Shown here piece by piece: positions 27,841 to 37,560 of a DNA stretch of 37,932 bases. The translations under genes were made by a program, and so were the position numbers. Source of the DNA: Oculatellaceae cyanobacterium Prado106 (lineage in GTDB: Bacteria; Cyanobacteriota; Cyanobacteriia; Elainellales; Elainellaceae); contig JALOOP010000054.1 of NCBI GenBank assembly GCA_025454315.1, positions 1 to 37,932 of the forward strand. The letters are read 5' to 3'. A model generated the notes under the pieces. That model saw nothing but the letters and a program-made list of their open reading frames with translations, was not told the origin of the DNA and searched no databases. Each line of letters begins with the position of its first letter. Position 1 is the first letter of the stretch.

Positions 27841-28981
27841 ATTTCAGATGCAAATTATCCACCTGATTTAACTGAATCTGCAAATGCTTCTGCCAGGACT
27901 CTAGACCTAGGTTGCGTGCTAGCCAATCGGAGGCCAGCAGGCCAAAGCCGTAGCGGCGCAGGCGAAAAGAACGCCTCATAAGCCAATCTTCTAGGGTGAG
28001 GAAGGGTTGCCAGGGTTGGGGGTTGGGGGTGGAGAGATTGCTGAGGGGATAGCCGCGTTCGACGAGCATGGAGGCGGTGCGCGATTCAATCAGTTGGATT
28101 TCCCAGGGGGAGAGTTTTTGCCGCCACTGGCTGATGTGCTGGGGGTCGGGGAAGCTGTAGGTGGTGGAGGTGGGGTACTGGAGCATGGCATCGTCGTAGG
28201 GGATGCCGATAAAATCGCAGATGCGGGTGAGTTGGGCGATCGGGTCTTGAATCAGCGCTTCGTAGGTGACTTCTAGGCGACGGTCAGCCGGGATCTGGGG
28301 ACGCAGATTTGCCCAGAGATTTTCGGCTTCGATCCAGCGCTCAACACCGCGCCAGACATTGCCAGCCCAGCCCATGCCGACACAGGAACGGGCAACATCA
28401 CGAGCATCGCGCAGCAGGTGAATGTAGCGGGCATTCGGCCAGAGAAATCTTAGGCGGTTGAAATGATGGTGAACCGTTGCGCCAATGAGGGGTTTTTGGG
28501 TGCGATCGCGCTGTTGTGAGAGAAAGCTTTTGACCAGTTCAGCATAGGTCAGGTCACGGTCAACCTGGAACTGGCAAAGTTGAAAAATCCGATTCACCTC
28601 TAACCAGGCGTAGTAATCTTCCAGGGCAGGCAGTGTTCCCTCATCGGACATTTGACTGACGATGAAATCAGACTCCACACCCCAGGAAAGCTGGGGATGT
28701 TGGTTGAGCATTAGCCGGAGCATGGTGCTGCCCGATCGCTCTGCTCCAACTAGAAAAAACGGGTGTTCGATCGCATCTTGAGCGACGGTTGGAGCTAGGT
28801 TCTGACTAGAATGAGGCCGATCGAAAGGGGTGGGTTGATGGGTGTTCTGAGATTGGGCGGCTGAATCCGCAGATTGGGACGACTGAGCGGATGAAGGATT
28901 CCGTAATGAGCTCTGACGGGGCAGTTGGCAAGACAGATCACTTGTGCCAACGACTTTAGAAGCGTGGTTCGGTTGAAACAT
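27839..28981 (-). CDS. PAPS-dependent sulfotransferase family protein
   Basis: It has a sulfotransferase fold with the 5'-phosphosulfate loop GAERSGSTML (79-88 from the ATG at 28981; 91-100 from a TTG at 29017) and the 3'-phosphate-binding segment LLRDARDVARSCVGMGW. It also has RLEVTYEALIQDPIAQLTRICDFIGIPYDD and a WRQKLSPWEIQLIE tail typical of family members. These transfer sulfate from PAPS to an acceptor such as a polysaccharide, lipid or small molecule, and the acceptor cannot be read here. About 65 N-terminal residues are Ser/Gln-rich and probably disordered. There is no signal peptide. Confidence 0.88.
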   Translation of the reverse strand: MFQPNHASKVVGTSDLSCQLPRQSSLRNPSSAQSSQSADSAAQSQNTHQPTPFDRPHSSQNLAPTVAQDAIEHPFFLVGAERSGSTMLRLMLNQHPQLSWGVESDFIVSQMSDEGTLPALEDYYAWLEVNRIFQLCQFQVDRDLTYAELVKSFLSQQRDRTQKPLIGATVHHHFNRLRFLWPNARYIHLLRDARDVARSCVGMGWAGNVWRGVERWIEAENLWANLRPQIPADRRLEVTYEALIQDPIAQLTRICDFIGIPYDDAMLQYPTSTTYSFPDPQHISQWRQKLSPWEIQLIESRTASMLVERGYPLSNLSTPNPQPWQPFLTLEDWLMRRSFRLRRYGFGLLASDWLARNLGLESWQKHLQIQLNQVDNLHLK

Positions 28982-29540
28982 TTTTATTTTACTCACCCTG
29001 ATTGAAAGACACTCCAAAGTTGAATCCTAGAGGTTCTGTTTTACTCCTGATTAATTGCATAAACACTAAAAAATGAGCCTTGAGCAGAAGACTCCGCCCA
29101 GTGCATTCGCGGGTGTAGAAGTGAAAGGCAGTAATACAAACGCAAAAAACAAGCCAGACCCAAAAAAGCAAGACAGACCCAAAAAATAGGCTCTACGTAC
29201 ACAGAGAATTATGATGTAAACATAGCTACCTGTAAATACGCGAATTCGTAAAATTTAAGACGGAATGTTTGTCCCTGAAAGTAGTCCGGCTGTTTAGTGG
29301 GTGTAATTAGTTTGGCTCATTCTGTGGAAGCATCTTGTTAAATGAGATGCATTTTGAACCCTAAATTTGCGACACCTAATGATTATTTGAGCCTCACGCG
29401 AGGAATGAAATTGATGATGTCTCAGTGCACTGTTAGGTTACGATATCAAGTGTGATTTTGCAAACGCTGAAGAAGAATAATGGGAATGGCGATCGCAATC
29501 ATCTCCCACAGCAATCTTCAAAAGATGAGTTACACCCTAA

Positions 29541-29562
29541 AACTATTTATATAAATAGTTTC
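29541..29562. promoter_or_regulatory. Perfect 22-bp AT-rich palindrome (possible operator)
   Basis: AAACTATTTAT followed by its exact reverse complement. It is too AT-rich and short-looped for a terminator and fits a dimeric regulator site, but no target gene is obvious. Confidence 0.35.
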
Positions 29563-29801
29563 AAGCATAAGGTGAACCCTCCTGTAGACCAAGGAACAGG
29601 CTCAGAAATAGACCTAAAAGATAGGCCTAAAAGACAGGCCTAAAAGACAGGAGGGGAGACAACTTGCAGGAACGGCAATGGTCTGATGTCAGGATTAGTA
29701 ATCAAGCGATGAATCAGCAAGGACAAGACCTTGACTCGACTCAAAACAACCCCAAGGGCATGTGCTGTCGCAATATCTTGAATGCCTCCAGAACGTCATA
29801 G

Positions 29802-29876
29802 GATGCTATTGAAGGGGATGCTATTGAAGGGGATGCTATCGAAGGGGATGCTATCGAAGGGGATGCTATTGAGGAT
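29802..29876. repeat. 15-bp tandem repeat, five copies
   Basis: Units GATGCTAT(T/C)GAAGGG begin at 29802, 29817, 29832, 29847 and 29862. The period is a multiple of three. Confidence 0.9.
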
Positions 29877-29945
29877 GCTGCTGCTTTGGCAGCGGCTATT
29901 GTGGATCGATCGGGGGGATCGATCGGTCATATTGAACTCTTCAGC

Positions 29946-29987
29946 GATCGCATATATGAGTTGGAGGATCGCATATATGAGTTGGAG
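29946..29987. repeat. 21-bp exact tandem duplication
   Basis: GATCGCATATATGAGTTGGAG (21 bases, written as GATCGCATATAT + GAGTTGGAG) occurs twice in direct succession. It begins with part of a HIP1 site, and a full GCGATCGC follows. Confidence 0.85.
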
Positions 29988-30205
29988 TGGGGCGATCGCT
30001 TGATCCCTAACGCAGCGAAATGCACTCCCTTTACCGATAGGTTTGGGGAGCATAGTTTGCGAGAAGCAAGCTAACGCTATACTCCACGCACGCTACAAGC
30101 ATCGTAGAAATTCTCAGAATTGGTGAGCAAAGGGATGAATTATGTAGGGTGGTCGCGTCGCCATCCACACATTCATCCCCAGATTCAGCAAGGCCGACGA
30201 TGCTT

Positions 30206-30874
30206 CTAAAGTGGGAAATTCTGATCAAAAGCTTGACGGGTCATCGGCTGATCGATTTCTAGCCCTTCGCCTCCCAGCAGTTCCAGCGGTTGACCGTCCA
30301 CTGAAATCCAGACTTGGGCATTGGGGTCAAGGGTAGTGGCGGTGTAAATCACCTGCCCCAAGCGACCCATCATGGAGGCGCTGCCGCCCCCCATTGTAAA
30401 ATCGGCGGACAAATTAACGTGAATGCCGTCTGGTTTAACTTCCAGGCTTTGGAGCTTTGTCTCGGTGGGAATGGTGGTCGTCAAGGCTGGGTCGGGAGAG
30501 CCTTGCAGGACTTGGTCAAAGGCGGCTTTGAGCACCAAACTGGGTTCGGTTTCGGTCAGGGGCACGGCACTGGGAGCTAGTTGCAGGTGATCGCCCTCAG
30601 TTTTGAGCCAATAGACCTGCACCGATTGTTCCACGGGTGCTTTAGCGTCTGGTTTAAGCGGTTGCACCGTATTTGAAGTGATCGGTGCGACCGGGGGCGC
30701 GGGGGATTGGGCGGGTTTTAGCGTCCACCAGGCGAGGCCACCGCCCGCTGCAATGGCGATCGCCGAAATCCCAACCACAAAAGACAGGGGCACCCAACGA
30801 ACGGAATGGCGCTCGGTCGCGGGAGGGGTTGCGGGTAAGGATGACGGATCTTGGGCGGGTTGTTGGTCTTGCAT
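30206..30874 (-). CDS. GerMN-domain membrane-anchored protein
   Basis: The protein has 222 residues. A cytosolic N-terminus of about 24 residues is followed by one transmembrane helix (about 28-50, VPLSFVVGISAIAIAAGG) and a Pro-rich linker. The extracytoplasmic GerMN domain follows (about 85-205: VYWLKTEGDHLQL, ALTTTIPTETKLQSLEV, GIHVNLSADFT, GRLGQVIYTATTL, VWISVDGQPLELL). GerMN was first described in spore-germination proteins; cyanobacteria carry it without spores, probably in envelope functions. A strong ribosome-binding site, AGGAGGAA, precedes the ATG. Confidence 0.88.
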   Translation of the reverse strand: MQDQQPAQDPSSLPATPPATERHSVRWVPLSFVVGISAIAIAAGGGLAWWTLKPAQSPAPPVAPITSNTVQPLKPDAKAPVEQSVQVYWLKTEGDHLQLAPSAVPLTETEPSLVLKAAFDQVLQGSPDPALTTTIPTETKLQSLEVKPDGIHVNLSADFTMGGGSASMMGRLGQVIYTATTLDPNAQVWISVDGQPLELLGGEGLEIDQPMTRQAFDQNFPL

Positions 30875-31074
30875 AACAAATTCCTCCTAATGTCCTCTCT
30901 GATCTCTCCTCTCCGATGTCTCCTCTCCGATATCTGCTCTCTGATGTCTGTTCTTGCGTGATCCCATTCTAATAGAGAGGCATGGAGGCGGAGTCTCAGT
31001 ACCCGATGGCAACTGATTAGAAAGATAACTACAAAAGTACGGAGGCGCTTTCCAGAAAGGAATGAGGCGAATTC

Positions 31075-31195
31075 TGGGAGGGTTAATGCTGAGAGGGGTA
31101 ATTCTGGGAGGGTTAATTCTGCGGGGGTAAGTTCTGCGAGGGCTGATTCTGCGAAGGCGGGTTCTGCGAAGGCGGGTTCTGCGAAGGCTGAGGCT
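31075..31195. repeat. 15-bp tandem array spanning the DUF2993 gene stop codon
   Basis: Units of the form GG(T/C)TCTGCGAAGGCG / GGTTAATTCTGGGAG run from 31075 to about 31195. The right half encodes PSQNP repeats; the left half lies beyond the stop at 31113. Confidence 0.8.
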
Positions 31196-31976
31196 GGAGA
31201 AATCTCGGTTCTACCTGAACAAATGCCGCCAGATCGAGGCGATCCGCTTGAATCTCAAGATTCAGGACTCTCGCGGTTAGTCCAGAAGTATCTAGAGTCT
31301 TCAGATCAAGCCGCTGTTGAAAGCCTGCGGTCAAGAACAGGGTAATCTCGGGGGGAACCAGGGTTCCACCCAGGGTCAATTGGGGGGCAACCAGTTGTAG
31401 CTGCCGCCCTTGAGCGATCGCCAACCCCGACTCTGCCACAATCCTCGTCTCCGTCCCCGACTGCTGCCCTTTCAAAGTCGCTCTCAGTTGCAGCCGATTA
31501 TTCTCTAAAAAGTCGGCCTCCACTTGGGTAATCCCATAGGCTTCAGGGACGCGATCGCCACTCCCCGGCAAATTGAAGCTGAGAGTTTTGAGGCGATCGC
31601 TCACCAACGGCGACTGCAGAAATCGATTCACATCTTCTTCGGTCAGTTCCAAGCGAACCCCCGCCTGCAACGGTTCTGCCAATCGGGGTTGCCCCTGTTG
31701 TAAGCTGCCGGGTTGGAGGGCGATCGCATCCGTCTCCAACTCAAGCACCGCAATCCGCAGCCCTGGCCTCGGTTCAACCCCTCGCCCCGCCAACCGCACC
31801 CGCTGCAACCGCCCCCGCACCAACTGATAGTTTGGCGCATTATCAATCCGAATCGCCAAGGTTTCGGCTACTGCTAACCGCTGCCGAATCGCCCGCTCAG
31901 CCACCGTTTCACTAATCAACCCAATGGGCGCGAGAACACTGAGAAGGGCGGTGAGGAGGATGGTGAAGAAGGACAT
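31113..31976 (-). CDS. DUF2993 (LmeA-type) protein with repeat tail
   Basis: The protein has 287 residues. The N-terminus is hydrophobic (FFTILLTALLSVLAPIGLIS), a signal or anchor. The DUF2993 domain follows (about 25-250: ERAIRQRLAVAETLAIRIDNAPNYQL, VRLELTEEDVNRFL, VEADFLENNRLQLRATL). Related actinobacterial LmeA binds phospholipid in the periplasm; a similar lipid role here is inference. The last 25 residues are (P/N)SQNP repeats from a 15-bp array that continues past the stop. A G-rich heptamer arm starts directly upstream of the ATG. Confidence 0.85.
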   Translation of the reverse strand: MSFFTILLTALLSVLAPIGLISETVAERAIRQRLAVAETLAIRIDNAPNYQLVRGRLQRVRLAGRGVEPRPGLRIAVLELETDAIALQPGSLQQGQPRLAEPLQAGVRLELTEEDVNRFLQSPLVSDRLKTLSFNLPGSGDRVPEAYGITQVEADFLENNRLQLRATLKGQQSGTETRIVAESGLAIAQGRQLQLVAPQLTLGGTLVPPEITLFLTAGFQQRLDLKTLDTSGLTARVLNLEIQADRLDLAAFVQVEPRFLQPQPSQNPPSQNPPSQNQPSQNLPPQN

Positions 31977-31977
31977 G

Positions 31978-32181
<204 letters not shown>

Positions 32182-32188
<7 letters not shown>

Positions 32189-33747
32189 CGAATTAGCTGC
32201 CGCACCAACTGCGATCGCTCCTTGCTCAACCGACTCAGATCGGGGCTGGCTCTGCCGATAATGTGGCCTTGCACATAGCGAATGCCTAGGCGGTACAGTT
32301 GGCCGAGGGAGATGGGGCTGTCTTGGTCGAAGCCTTCGACGACGACTTTGGGGGCACGGAGGCGGGTGCTGCTGGCCAAATCGACGACAAAGCGGAGGGT
32401 GATTTCGCTGGCTTCGCGGCCTTGGTAGAGGAGATCGCGATCGATTTTGACATGGGAGGGGTTGAGTCCGGTGAGACGGGAGACGGAGGCATGACCAGCG
32501 CCAAAGTCATCGACGGAAAAGCCGATCTTTAAATCTCGGACATATTGACCCAGGTGTTTTTTGAAGCTTTCGATGGTGACCTCTTGACCATTGGGCATGT
32601 AGCTAGGTAAGGGAAGTTTTTCGGAGATTTCTAGAATCAGCTTTTCGGGCTGGATCAGTTTGTCCGTAATCACCTGCTGCAATGCCTCAAAGTACCGCTC
32701 CTGGGTCAGGGATGGGGGATAGACATTGACCGAGAGATCGCGCAGGTCTTCTTGGCGACGGCCAAAGGGAAACTGGCAGGCATTACGGTAGCTGCGAACG
32801 GCTTGTCGGACAAAGAAGGCATCGAGTTCGACCATGAAGCGATCGCCCCACAGTTCCGCTGCCGAAAACAGATCGATCGGCGCACAGTCTTGAATGGGAT
32901 CGCGCGCTAAAGCCTCCCAACTGTCAATGTAGGGATAGTCGGGATCAAGCCGCAGCACGGGTTCAAAGTAGACCAGCATCTGGGAGAGGCGATCGCAAAA
33001 TAGCTCAAATCGACGTTGATAGAGCGCCGCAGGCACCCAGCCATAAACCCGGCAAAGGTCATCAAGAATCGTCGCTTCAATCAACGCGGGGGAGATCTGG
33101 GTCAGTTCCTCGGTTGCCCAATACAGCGAGAGAATCATCCGGCTAAACACCTGGCTTAGCGCCAGCGAGTTGGGCGGTAACCCCCAAATCGCCATAAACC
33201 CATAGCTGGGATGGGTAGGCAACGGCAACAGCACCATTTGCTTGGCAACCCCAGCCACTTCGTAGCTGCGATAGCCGCCTTGTTGCAGCGGTTCCCCCTG
33301 ATCGTCTCGGTTAGGATGGCTAGGGTGAAAGGGGTTGAAACGCGCCGCTTCGGTATGCTGGGGGGGAGTCAGCAGTTGAGACGAGAGCAGTTGGGCGGAA
33401 AGATGGCTGATCATTTCGGCCAGAATGCCATCTGGTAAGGGCTGGTCGGTCTGAACGGGGCTTTCGGCATACTTGAGCCAGTGGTGGCGATCGGCTCTAA
33501 AGACCGCCACTCCGTCGGCCTGGAGCGATCGCCGCACCCCCTCCAAAATCTGCCCGGACACGACAGCGGTTGCCCCCTGGGACAAGGTCTGTTCGGGGGA
33601 AGCTATTGCCGCCGAATTTGTTGCCGATGAATTTGTCCCCAGCAAACCCACCATCGCTTGAATTAGGGGAGTGTAGGGTTCTAAAGGGTGATTCAGCGGC
33701 GTTACATTGAATGCTGGTTGAGGAGCGGTCACAAGAGGATCAGTCAC
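32182..33747 (-). CDS. EAL-domain protein with N-terminal GAF-like region
   Basis: The protein has 521 residues and a GTG start. The N-terminal half (about 25-215) looks like a GAF-type sensor (SLQADGVAVFRADRHHWLKY, QMVLLPLPTHPSYGFMAIWG). The C-terminal EAL domain (about 250-505) keeps the key residues: EAL at 278-280, N341 in LSVNVYPPSL, E373/E376 in LEISE, the metal-binding D413-D414 in DDFGAG, K434 in VKIDRDLL, E471 and Q493 in VQGHIIG. Cyclic-di-GMP phosphodiesterase activity is therefore plausible, although the EAL surroundings are diverged. There are no membrane segments. Confidence 0.87.
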
Positions 33748-34650
33748 AATTGCAATTCCATATCACCCGAAATTTATCAAGTCGCGATACCAGCGACCTT
33801 TAGGGAAATCACCCTAGAGAAAATGCCTTTGGGAAAAATTAACCTAAAAAGTCGTCTGTCGGACCTTCGATCGCAATAACCTGAATTTGGAGAAGGGGGA
33901 ACTTCAAGCTCTAGAAATTTCTGGCTTTAGGAGTTAATCAGAGGCATGAATCAGAGGCGTTAATCAGCTTTGTTCTATTGAGTATCCGTTCTATTGAGTA
34001 TCCGTTCTATTTAGTATCCATCGTAGCGGCGAAATAAACTCACCCTCATTTTCATGTCAGTTGACCCATACCCATCCGCTCATACCCGTTCACTCAGGCG
34101 AGTTGACTCGTTCGAGTTAACCTTTGCAGACTGCTATTTTTTGATGTGTTACCGAACTTACTCAGTGTGACACTAATTACTCATGGTGAGCGCACCGTAG
34201 AGCATTTCTTTGCAATTTCCCCATTTTTCACACCAATCCAACTTAAAGAACGGAATCTCGCAATATTACTTGACAGTACGATTATTACCTGAATGAACAG
34301 AATCGGTCGCTCCACGCTCTAGATTCGGTGAACAGGGCGCAATTGAGTTTTGCACAGATGGATGGATGCCTATCCGGCGATCGAAAACGATCCAAAATTT
34401 CCCACCTGGGAATCACTCAAAAGTAGGTAATTGCACGGGTTCGTGGAATCTTAGATCGTCAATTTTAAGCAACGAATTTAATCCCTCTCGTTGTAGAGTG
34501 AAGGGCGATCGGTAAAATGGTCAGGATGCTTATCACATCGCATCGGTGATCTCCATCACTGCGACTCGATCCGTTTCGATTCGCCTATGCGATTTATCTA
34601 TGCGATTCGCCTATGCGATTCACTTGGACGATTCACTTGGAACAGTCATC
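33748..34650. other. Long intergenic region with short tandem repeats
   Basis: Three 16-bp units GTTCTATTGAGTATCC lie at 33972-34019, and short GATTCGCCTATGC / GATTCACTTGG repeats at 34570-34642. The latter are directly upstream of the PhzF-like gene. There is no gene, tRNA or convincing promoter. Confidence 0.6.
33972..34019. repeat. 16-bp tandem repeat, three copies
   Basis: GTTCTATTGAGTATCC twice exactly, then once with TTAG in place of TGAG. Confidence 0.9.
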
Positions 34651-35463
34651 ATGAATCTCAACATCTTCCAAGTTGATGCCTTCACCGACCAGCCTTTTGC
34701 GGGCAATCCGGCGGCGGTCTGTTTCCTTACCGAGGCTCAACCCGATGGGTGGATGCAAAATGTAGCGCGCGAAATGAACCTTTCCGAGACAGCTTTTTTG
34801 CTGCCTGAGCAGGAGGGCTTTCGTCTGCGCTGGTTCACCCCAATCCGCGAAGTAGATCTCTGTGGTCATGCCACGCTTGCCAGTGCCCATATTCTCTGGA
34901 CTGAAGGCTACCTGCCACCGGAAACGCCAGCCCGGTTTTACACCCGCAGTGGTTCACTCACCGCCACCTATCAAACCACCTGTCAAAACGCCTGGATTGA
35001 ACTCAGCTTTCCGGCGATCGCCCCCACCAAAGCGATCCCACCCATCTTCCTGGCTCAAGCCCTAGGCATTCCCATCCAGCAGGTCTATGAAAGCAGCCTG
35101 GGCTACCTCGTCGAGTTAGACTCCGAAATCACCCTGCGCCAACTCCAGCCCGACTTTACTCTTCTACGACTCGTCCATTTTCATAGTGTCACGGTCACCA
35201 GTCGCGCCCATGATGACGAGCGTGACTACGATTTTGTCTCCCGCTATTTTGCGCCCAACTTTGGCGTGGACGAAGATCCCGTCACGGGCAGCGCCCACTG
35301 TTGTCTGGCGATTTATTGGCGCGATCGCCTCAGCAAAACCGAATTTACCGCTTACCAAGCCTCAGCTCGGGGCGGCACCCTGAAGGTGCGTTGTGAGGGC
35401 GATCGGGTTTTCCTGGGGGGGCAGGCAGTGACGGTGTGGAAAGGGATATGGCTAGTGGGCTGA
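34651..35463 (+). CDS. PhzF-family isomerase/epimerase-like protein
   Basis: The protein has 270 residues from the ATG at 34651 (MNLNIFQVDAF). The GTG-initiated longer frame runs through short repeats and is unlikely. Conserved PhzF features are FTDQPFAGNPAAV, the catalytic Glu46 in NLSETAFL, the RWFTPIREVDLCGHATLASAH segment (key parts FTP and DLCGHAT), and the second-half DEDPVTGSAHCCLAIYW. The fold is two diaminopimelate-epimerase-like halves. Most members outside phenazine producers have unknown substrates, and no phenazine genes are nearby. Confidence 0.9.
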   Translation: MNLNIFQVDAFTDQPFAGNPAAVCFLTEAQPDGWMQNVAREMNLSETAFLLPEQEGFRLRWFTPIREVDLCGHATLASAHILWTEGYLPPETPARFYTRSGSLTATYQTTCQNAWIELSFPAIAPTKAIPPIFLAQALGIPIQQVYESSLGYLVELDSEITLRQLQPDFTLLRLVHFHSVTVTSRAHDDERDYDFVSRYFAPNFGVDEDPVTGSAHCCLAIYWRDRLSKTEFTAYQASARGGTLKVRCEGDRVFLGGQAVTVWKGIWLVG

Positions 35464-35812
35464 GCGAACGAGGGGGAAAGGGGAAAGGGAAAAGGGGAAA
35501 GGGGAAAGGGGAAAGGGGAAAGGGGGGCTTTCTGGAACCTCCTCGATTTTGGACGGGTGGAAATAAACGTGGAAATAAAGGGGACAGCATAGAGGCTTGG
35601 AACAATGAGCCTGTGGGTCTTGTCCTTGACCTAAGAAAGCATCAGGACGCGATCGCCACATTGCCCTAAAGCTCCCCAAAGATTCCAAGAAATTGTCATG
35701 CCCTCTCTGCCCTTTCCACTTTGCCCTTCCTCTTATCATGATGGGTAAGATATCAAAGTTTCTGCTCTCTCAACTCGTCTCTGCTTGGCGTTCACGACTA
35801 TCCCTTAGACCC
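35464..35812. other. PhzF-lipoprotein gap
   Basis: It contains heptamer arm L and, after it, CTCGATTTTGGACGGG, which resembles spacer sequence of other elements (complement of CCGTCCAAGATTCCCC). No gene is seen. Alternative starts of the next gene (35738, 35741) fall inside. Confidence 0.5.
35472..35527. repeat. G-rich heptamer arm L
   Basis: GGGGAAA units start 9 bp after the PhzF-like stop. No complementary C-rich arm follows before the next gene, so this is a half-element. Confidence 0.75.
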
Positions 35813-37558
35813 ATGCGAATGCGTCGTTCTCTCAGCTTTACCCTCACCTTCTGTGCAGTCCTATTTCTGCTGCTGGCTTGCTTCAGTCCGACTCCGACCC
35901 AAGCTAACCGCTCCACCTCAACGGCTGCTGCGCTAGAAAGTCCAACACCGCTCTCATCGCCCACTTCAATGCAAATAGCCCAAGCCACAGCCCCTGTTTC
36001 TTTAGGCACCAACCTGGCGGGCATTGCGGATTGGTCTACACAGCAGCCTTTTCTAGATGTGTTTAAGTCCGGACGCGGCTGGCTAACCCAATGTGCGGGG
36101 GATGAACCGGGATGCAGCGGGTCTTGGGTCACGGAAGAGAGCGACAAGCTAGATTTGGATGCATCAGGCTGGGTTAAGTCCTTGCCTGCTCCGGCTGATC
36201 CCCCAGAATATACGCGAGTTGCTACCCTGCTCCAACGAGACTTGGGTGTACCCTACCCTGGCGGCAAATATATAGTGCTGTACGACGGTGAAGGCACGAT
36301 CGAATATCGCTTTGATGCCCAAAAAGATGACGCCGCTTCTCGACCCGGACGGGATGTGATCAATGTCACCCCATCCGATGCGGGGATTTACATGATCATT
36401 ACCGCCACCGATCCGCGTCAACAGGGCAACTATATTCGCAATATTCGTGTGGTTCAGGAGCGCTACGAATCGACCTTTAGCCAGGAGGTGTTCAATCCTG
36501 TTTTTCTCGATCGCATTCGCCAATTCAAGACCCTCCGGTTCATGGACTGGATGCGGACGAATGGATCAAACCAGAGCAGTTGGGCAAATCGTCCCCAGGT
36601 CACCGATGCCTTTTACTCCAGCGACAAGGGCGCACCCCTGGAAGTGATGATCGATCTGGCCAATCGGCTCAATGCCGATGCCTGGTTTAACATGCCGCAC
36701 AAGGCCACCGACGAATACATGAGTAACTTTGCCAAGATGGTGCAAACCCGCCTCAAGCCCAATCTCAAGGCTTACGTGGAGTTGTCTAATGAGGTGTGGA
36801 ACTGGCAGTTTCCCCAGGCCCACTATGCCTTGGAGCAGGGGCGATCGCGCTGGAACCAGGAGGGCGATGCCTTCATGCAGTGGTACGGGATGCGAACGGC
36901 TCAAATGGCAACAATCTGGAAACAAGTCTTTGGAGCACAGCGCGATCGCCTCATTACCGTCATGGGTACCCAAACCGCTTGGCGAGGATTAGAAGACCCG
37001 GCCTTGAACTGTCCCCTCTGGGTCAAAGAAGGCAATCGTCCTTGTTATCAAAATGAGGTTGATGCATTGGCGATCGCCGGATACTTTGGCAACAGCTTCG
37101 GCTCCGGCCAAAACCAGGCCACCGTAGAATCCTGGCTCAAAGATTCAGACGGCGGCTTTGCCAAAGCCTTTACCCAACTGGAACAAGGCAGCCTCATCCC
37201 CCACGATGGCTACGACGACAGCCTCCAGGGCATTGCCGATTCCTTCCGCTATTACAAACAGGTGACCCAGGCCAAAGGCTTACAGATGATCGCCTACGAA
37301 GGCGGACAGCATCTCGTCAATGCCGAAAACGAACCGCTCACCAACTTCTTTTTGGCCATCAACCGCCGCCCCGAAATGAAAGCCCTCTACAGTCAACTCC
37401 TCGACTCCTGGAAACAAGCCGGAGGCTCCCTCTTCATGAACTTCTCCGACATCGGCAGACCCGGCAAATGGGGTAGTTGGGGCGTCCTAGAAGATGTGGC
37501 TCAGGAGCGATCGCCCAAATACGATGCGCTGGTGGAGTTTATTGAGCGAAATTCTTAG
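35813..37558 (+). CDS. Lipoprotein with a glycoside-hydrolase-like barrel
   Basis: From the ATG at 35813 the product has 581 residues. The signal ends in lipobox LLAC (Cys23), so it is likely a lipoprotein. Upstream ATGs at 35738 and 35741 would only lengthen the n-region. The mature part starts with VSLGTNLAGIADWS, and a beta-rich segment follows (about 55-215). A barrel region then contains YVELSNEVWNWQF (Asn-Glu, E327) and MIAYEGGQHL (E496), spaced like the acid/base and nucleophile of clan GH-A hydrolases. No family or substrate can be named. It is likely exposed in the periplasm and could trim polysaccharide. Confidence 0.8.
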   Translation: MRMRRSLSFTLTFCAVLFLLLACFSPTPTQANRSTSTAAALESPTPLSSPTSMQIAQATAPVSLGTNLAGIADWSTQQPFLDVFKSGRGWLTQCAGDEPGCSGSWVTEESDKLDLDASGWVKSLPAPADPPEYTRVATLLQRDLGVPYPGGKYIVLYDGEGTIEYRFDAQKDDAASRPGRDVINVTPSDAGIYMIITATDPRQQGNYIRNIRVVQERYESTFSQEVFNPVFLDRIRQFKTLRFMDWMRTNGSNQSSWANRPQVTDAFYSSDKGAPLEVMIDLANRLNADAWFNMPHKATDEYMSNFAKMVQTRLKPNLKAYVELSNEVWNWQFPQAHYALEQGRSRWNQEGDAFMQWYGMRTAQMATIWKQVFGAQRDRLITVMGTQTAWRGLEDPALNCPLWVKEGNRPCYQNEVDALAIAGYFGNSFGSGQNQATVESWLKDSDGGFAKAFTQLEQGSLIPHDGYDDSLQGIADSFRYYKQVTQAKGLQMIAYEGGQHLVNAENEPLTNFFLAINRRPEMKALYSQLLDSWKQAGGSLFMNFSDIGRPGKWGSWGVLEDVAQERSPKYDALVEFIERNS

Positions 37559-37560
37559 CG

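Larger units (their letters stand above)
29709..30074 (+). pseudogene. Possible broken repeat-protein frame (one in-frame TAG)
   Basis: An ATG frame of 30 codons (MNQQGQDLDSTQNNPKGMCC...) ends at TAG 29799-29801. The same frame then stays open for 90 more codons: DAIEG ×5, an Ala-rich helix, and DRIYELE duplicated, ending at 30074. An upstream TTG at 29664 has a GGAGGGGAG ribosome-binding site 7 bases before it. It is unrecognised, and it may be a decayed repeat protein or chance. Confidence 0.3.
28982..30205. other. Long intergenic region with several tandem repeats and a palindrome
   Basis: It contains a perfect 22-bp palindrome (29541-29562), a 13-bp tandem repeat CCTAAAAGA(C/T)AGG (29611-29651), a 15-bp array (29802-29876) and a 21-bp exact duplication (29946-29987). 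A minus-strand sulfotransferase promoter must lie near 29000-29250. No established gene is visible; a broken frame is listed separately. Confidence 0.6.

Noticed and set aside
34430-34460. GGGTTCGTGGAATC checked as a tRNA T-loop
   Set aside because: The T-loop consensus is not met and no acceptor or anticodon stem can be drawn around it.
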